NCBI GenBank assembly: GCA_902797175.1
Contig: CADBRX010000181.1
Coordinates: 1 to 33,962, forward strand
Origin: an uncultured Coriobacteriaceae bacterium
GTDB lineage: Bacteria > Actinomycetota > Coriobacteriia > Coriobacteriales > Atopobiaceae
DNA length: 33,962 nucleotides
Direction of reading: 5' to 3'
Shown: in pieces, positions 32,267 to 33,962 of the stretch
Layout: each line of letters begins with the position of its first letter
How positions within the stretch are numbered: position 1 is the stretch's first letter
Made by a program: the position numbers and the translations under genes
Notes under the pieces: generated by a model
What the model was told of the DNA's origin: nothing
The model's input: the letters and a program-made list of their open reading frames with translations, nothing else
Database searches by the model: none

Positions 32267-33364
32267 ATGCACGCATTTCTTTCATTTCTTTCTGCATGCG
32301 AAGCCCTTAGGTCTCTCGAAGGACCTCAGCAAACGTGGCCTCCAACCTCGCGCAAGCTTCCTCTTGAGGGAGACTGCGTCTCCAATCAGCGCGGATTCAA
32401 AACGCTTGTCCGCAGTGTTGACTTACAAGGCTTTGGCGTTCATACCAGTCCTGTCGACTTGCTCGTACCCGCGCAGGCCATGCGCAGCCGTGGCAAAGAT
32501 GCCCGTTTCCATGTGTGGAGTGGCTCCGTGCCCCAGGGGGCGATGATTCGACTGTCAAAAGAGTTGCTGCTCAGCGGGCCTGAACTAACGGTCGTGCAGT
32601 ATTGCGGTGCACAAAGTAAGGTCGAGTTCTTATTAGATGAGCATGCTCGTGCCGTGCGAGCTGAGCGCGATACGCTTGCTATGCTTGGCTTGGACGAAGA
32701 GCCCGTGATAGACGACCCACGTGCGCGTGACTCCATTGAGCGGTTGGTCGCTGCCGTCGTGTTGGCGTGCGAGTTTGCAGGCACCTATCGTCTTGGCGTT
32801 GGTGGTGAAGAGACCCAGTATCATATGGCGCCACTTATGGATGAGGAAAGCTTTGGGCGGGTGATCTCTGGCGTCGAGGGAACGGCCAACAAAACGCGTG
32901 CGGCGGAAGTTGCGGGACTCTTTTACGAAGGCTCTGCCTCTCCCATGGAAACCGCGCTTGTCTTGATGCTCACGCTGCCCGTTAACTTTGGCGGACTTGG
33001 CCTTCCGAGGGCTGAGCTCAACAAGTCGGTGGACGTGTCGGCCGTACGGGGAACGCTATCCGATAGAGACGAGGTCACGCCTGACCTGATGTGGCGTTGG
33101 GCGCGCGTTGCTGTCGAGTACGATAGCGCCGAGTTCCACGAGCAGCTCGGATCGCGGCAACTTGAGGAAGACGCTCGCCGTTCGAATATCCTCACGACGC
33201 AGGGATACAGGGTGCTTCACGTAACTCCCGGTGTGGTGAGGACGGTCAATGACGTGGAGCTCTTTGCGCGTCAGATTGCCCATCTTCTAGGAGTCACGCT
33301 CAAGGCACCAAGTGAGATTCAGGCCCTTAGGAGGCGGAGGCTGTTCACGTTGCTTATGAGTTAA
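32267..33364 (+). CDS. Hypothetical protein with DUF559/Vsr-like nuclease C-terminus and AbiEi-like middle
   Basis: In this 365-aa protein, residues 270-342 (PDLMWRWARVAVEYDSAEFH, then EEDARRSNILTTQGYRVLHVT) match the DUF559/Vsr-type PD-(D/E)xK pattern: VAVEYDS as the E-x-D strand, a following H, the D-x-x-R helix and GYRVLHVTP. The middle part (PVDLLVPAQAMRSRGKDARFHVWSG) resembles the segment preceding such domains in AbiEi-like proteins. Codon use is visibly more AT-rich and less biased than in neighbours, suggesting transfer. It is flanked on both sides by copies of a ~100-bp palindromic element. No partner toxin gene is next to it. The nuclease call is by pattern only; activity and role are inferred. 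Confidence 0.6.
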   Translation: MHAFLSFLSACEALRSLEGPQQTWPPTSRKLPLEGDCVSNQRGFKTLVRSVDLQGFGVHTSPVDLLVPAQAMRSRGKDARFHVWSGSVPQGAMIRLSKELLLSGPELTVVQYCGAQSKVEFLLDEHARAVRAERDTLAMLGLDEEPVIDDPRARDSIERLVAAVVLACEFAGTYRLGVGGEETQYHMAPLMDEESFGRVISGVEGTANKTRAAEVAGLFYEGSASPMETALVLMLTLPVNFGGLGLPRAELNKSVDVSAVRGTLSDRDEVTPDLMWRWARVAVEYDSAEFHEQLGSRQLEEDARRSNILTTQGYRVLHVTPGVVRTVNDVELFARQIAHLLGVTLKAPSEIQALRRRRLFTLLMS

Positions 33365-33375
33365 GGAACGCTCAT

Positions 33376-33479
33376 GCTTAAACTACACAGCTCTGTTCTA
33401 TTTTTTGGAGTGAGGAGGGAATAAGCCCAGTTGGCAAGAATTCCTCGCTCAAAAATAGAACAGAGCAGTGTAGTTTTGC
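33376..33479. repeat. Palindromic element, right copy
   Basis: The 22-bp arms 33384-33405 and 33451-33472 are complementary except for one position, and pairing resumes in GAGTGAGGA/TTCCTCGCTC. The core TACACAGCTCTGTTCT and an internal CCCAGTTGGCAA match the left copy at 32106-32206. Its outer end and the outer end of the left copy form a 24-bp terminal inverted repeat with one mismatch. Confidence 0.85.
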
Positions 33480-33483
33480 ATGC

Positions 33484-33516
33484 AAAAAGGGGCCGCCGCA
33501 TTGCTGCGACGGCCCC
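33484..33516 (-). terminator. Rho-independent terminator for the GGGtGRT gene
   Basis: On the minus strand a 12-bp G/C stem with a GCAA tetraloop (33516-33489) is followed by TTTTT. It lies downstream of the duplicated gene end rather than directly after the real stop codon. Confidence 0.85.
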
Positions 33517-33523
33517 AAAACCG

Positions 33524-33584
33524 ATGCAAGAGGACCTTACTTCTTCAGGGCCTCCTCGACGGCGACGGCGCACGCGACGGTGCA
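33524..33584. repeat. Detached 61-bp copy of the GGGtGRT gene end
   Basis: This segment is identical over 61 bp to 33661-33721, which is the last part of the GGGtGRT coding sequence plus 13 bp past its stop. It contains the last codons and stop (33537-33539 on the minus strand) but is not joined to the gene. Confidence 0.95.
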
Positions 33585-33660
33585 ATGCGTACCAGAACGT
33601 CCCGCCACCAAGTACGGGTGACGGGACGTTGTGGACGTCTGCACCGCCGCGTGCGGCGGA
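33585..33660. repeat. 76-bp insert with two hairpins between the 61-bp copies
   Basis: AACGTCCCG (33596-33604) pairs with CGGGACGTT (33622-33630), with CACC/GGTG continuing inside. CCGCCGC (33644-33650) pairs with GCGGCGG (33653-33659). No reading frame is supported. It looks like a small structured element inserted at the gene end. Confidence 0.7.
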
Positions 33661-33721
33661 ATGCAAGAGGACCTTACTTCTTCAGGGCCTCCTCGACGGC
33701 GACGGCGCACGCGACGGTGCA
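33661..33721. repeat. 61-bp direct repeat, in-gene copy
   Basis: This is the native copy, running from 13 bp after the stop codon into the last 15 codons of the GGGtGRT gene. It is identical to 33524-33584. Confidence 0.95.
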
Positions 33722-33962
33722 GCCGACCATCGGGTTGTTGCCCATGCCGATGAGGCCCATCATGTCGACGTGAGCCGGTACGGAGGAGGAGCCTGCAAAC
33801 TGGGCAGAGCTGTGCATACGGCCCATGGTGTCGGTCATGCCGTAAGAGGCGGGGCCGGCGGCCATGTTGTCCGGGTGCAGGGTACGGCCAGTGCCGCCAC
33901 CAGAGGCGACGGAGAAGTACTTCTTGCCAGCCAGCGTGCGCTCCTTGAAGTAGGTGCCCGCC
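33674..33962 (-). CDS. GGGtGRT family protein (C-terminal part; gene continues past the window)
   Basis: The visible 95 residues include SGGGTGRTLHPDN, the motif that names this family (Pfam GGGtGRT protein), followed by MAAGPASYGMTDTMGRMHSS and ending VAVEEALKK. Complete members are around 330 residues, so about two thirds of the gene lies beyond the edge. Function is unknown; the family is common in anaerobes and often near iron-sulfur assembly genes. Codon use is highly biased, suggesting strong expression. Its 3' end is duplicated downstream. Confidence 0.88.
   Translation of the reverse strand, partial: AGTYFKERTLAGKKYFSVASGGGTGRTLHPDNMAAGPASYGMTDTMGRMHSSAQFAGSSSVPAHVDMMGLIGMGNNPMVGCTVACAVAVEEALKK

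Noticed and set aside
32106-33479. Classical insertion sequence with transposase
   Set aside because: The single gene has no transposase motif (no DDE or HUH pattern), and no target-site duplication was found at the outer ends.
33361-33666. A 101-codon minus-strand frame across the duplicated gene end
   Set aside because: It runs through a terminator, a palindrome and the duplicated segment in a frame different from the GGGtGRT gene.

Overview
The window is GC-rich, densely coded DNA. Codon use, gene content and layout suggest a Coriobacteriia-type actinobacterium (Olsenella/Atopobium/Collinsella-like): a GGGtGRT-family protein, a 1.5-kaa acyl-CoA dehydratase activase fusion, PFL-family DUF711, an ECF riboflavin transporter and several PTS sugar genes. 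The genus is inferred from gene content, not from a marker gene. No rRNA, tRNA, CRISPR array or transposase gene was seen.

Layout. (1) 1-5561, sugar region: the 3' end of a PTS IIB gene and a complete IIA gene (lactose/cellobiose family) converge on a GH4 6-phospho-glycosidase. A second plus-strand operon then encodes a MupG-like 6-phospho-muramidase, an unusual PTS-IIB/ROK fusion with a degenerate kinase site, and a metallophosphoesterase. (2) 5610-8782, minus strand: a two-gene module of a TerB_N/TerB_C protein and a DUF2791 (BREX-type) ATPase, joined by an ATGA overlap. Its promoter holds a near-consensus Gram-positive LexA box. The TerB gene carries a perfect 28-bp inverted repeat just before its TerB_C domain. 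(3) 9008-12739: long-form purL, divergent from the TerB module. (4) 13008-16327, minus strand: FMN riboswitch, ribU, a fused EcfA-EcfA' double ATPase and ecfT, i.e. riboflavin uptake under FMN control. (5) 16462-20367: a small zinc-ribbon protein, murB, a DUF711/PFL protein and galM. (6) 20515-22827: DUF6110 protein and a P1B-like ATPase with a non-canonical transmembrane metal motif. (7) 22940-28148: a TetR regulator overlapping a 1504-aa acyl-CoA dehydratase activase/dehydratase fusion. (8) 28209-32090: an ADP-ribosylglycohydrolase, a GatZ/KbaZ-like protein and a metal-dependent amidohydrolase. (9) 32106-33479: a compositionally different gene with a DUF559/Vsr-like nuclease C-terminus, bracketed by two diverged copies of a ~100-bp palindromic element. 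(10) 33484-33962: the 3' end of a GGGtGRT gene whose last 61 bp are exactly duplicated downstream.

The strongest leads for something undescribed are the apparently SOS-controlled TerB/DUF2791 module with its internal inverted repeat, the nuclease-like gene in its palindrome-bracketed cassette, and the IIB-ROK pseudokinase sensor. Most other genes are ordinary metabolic or transport genes.
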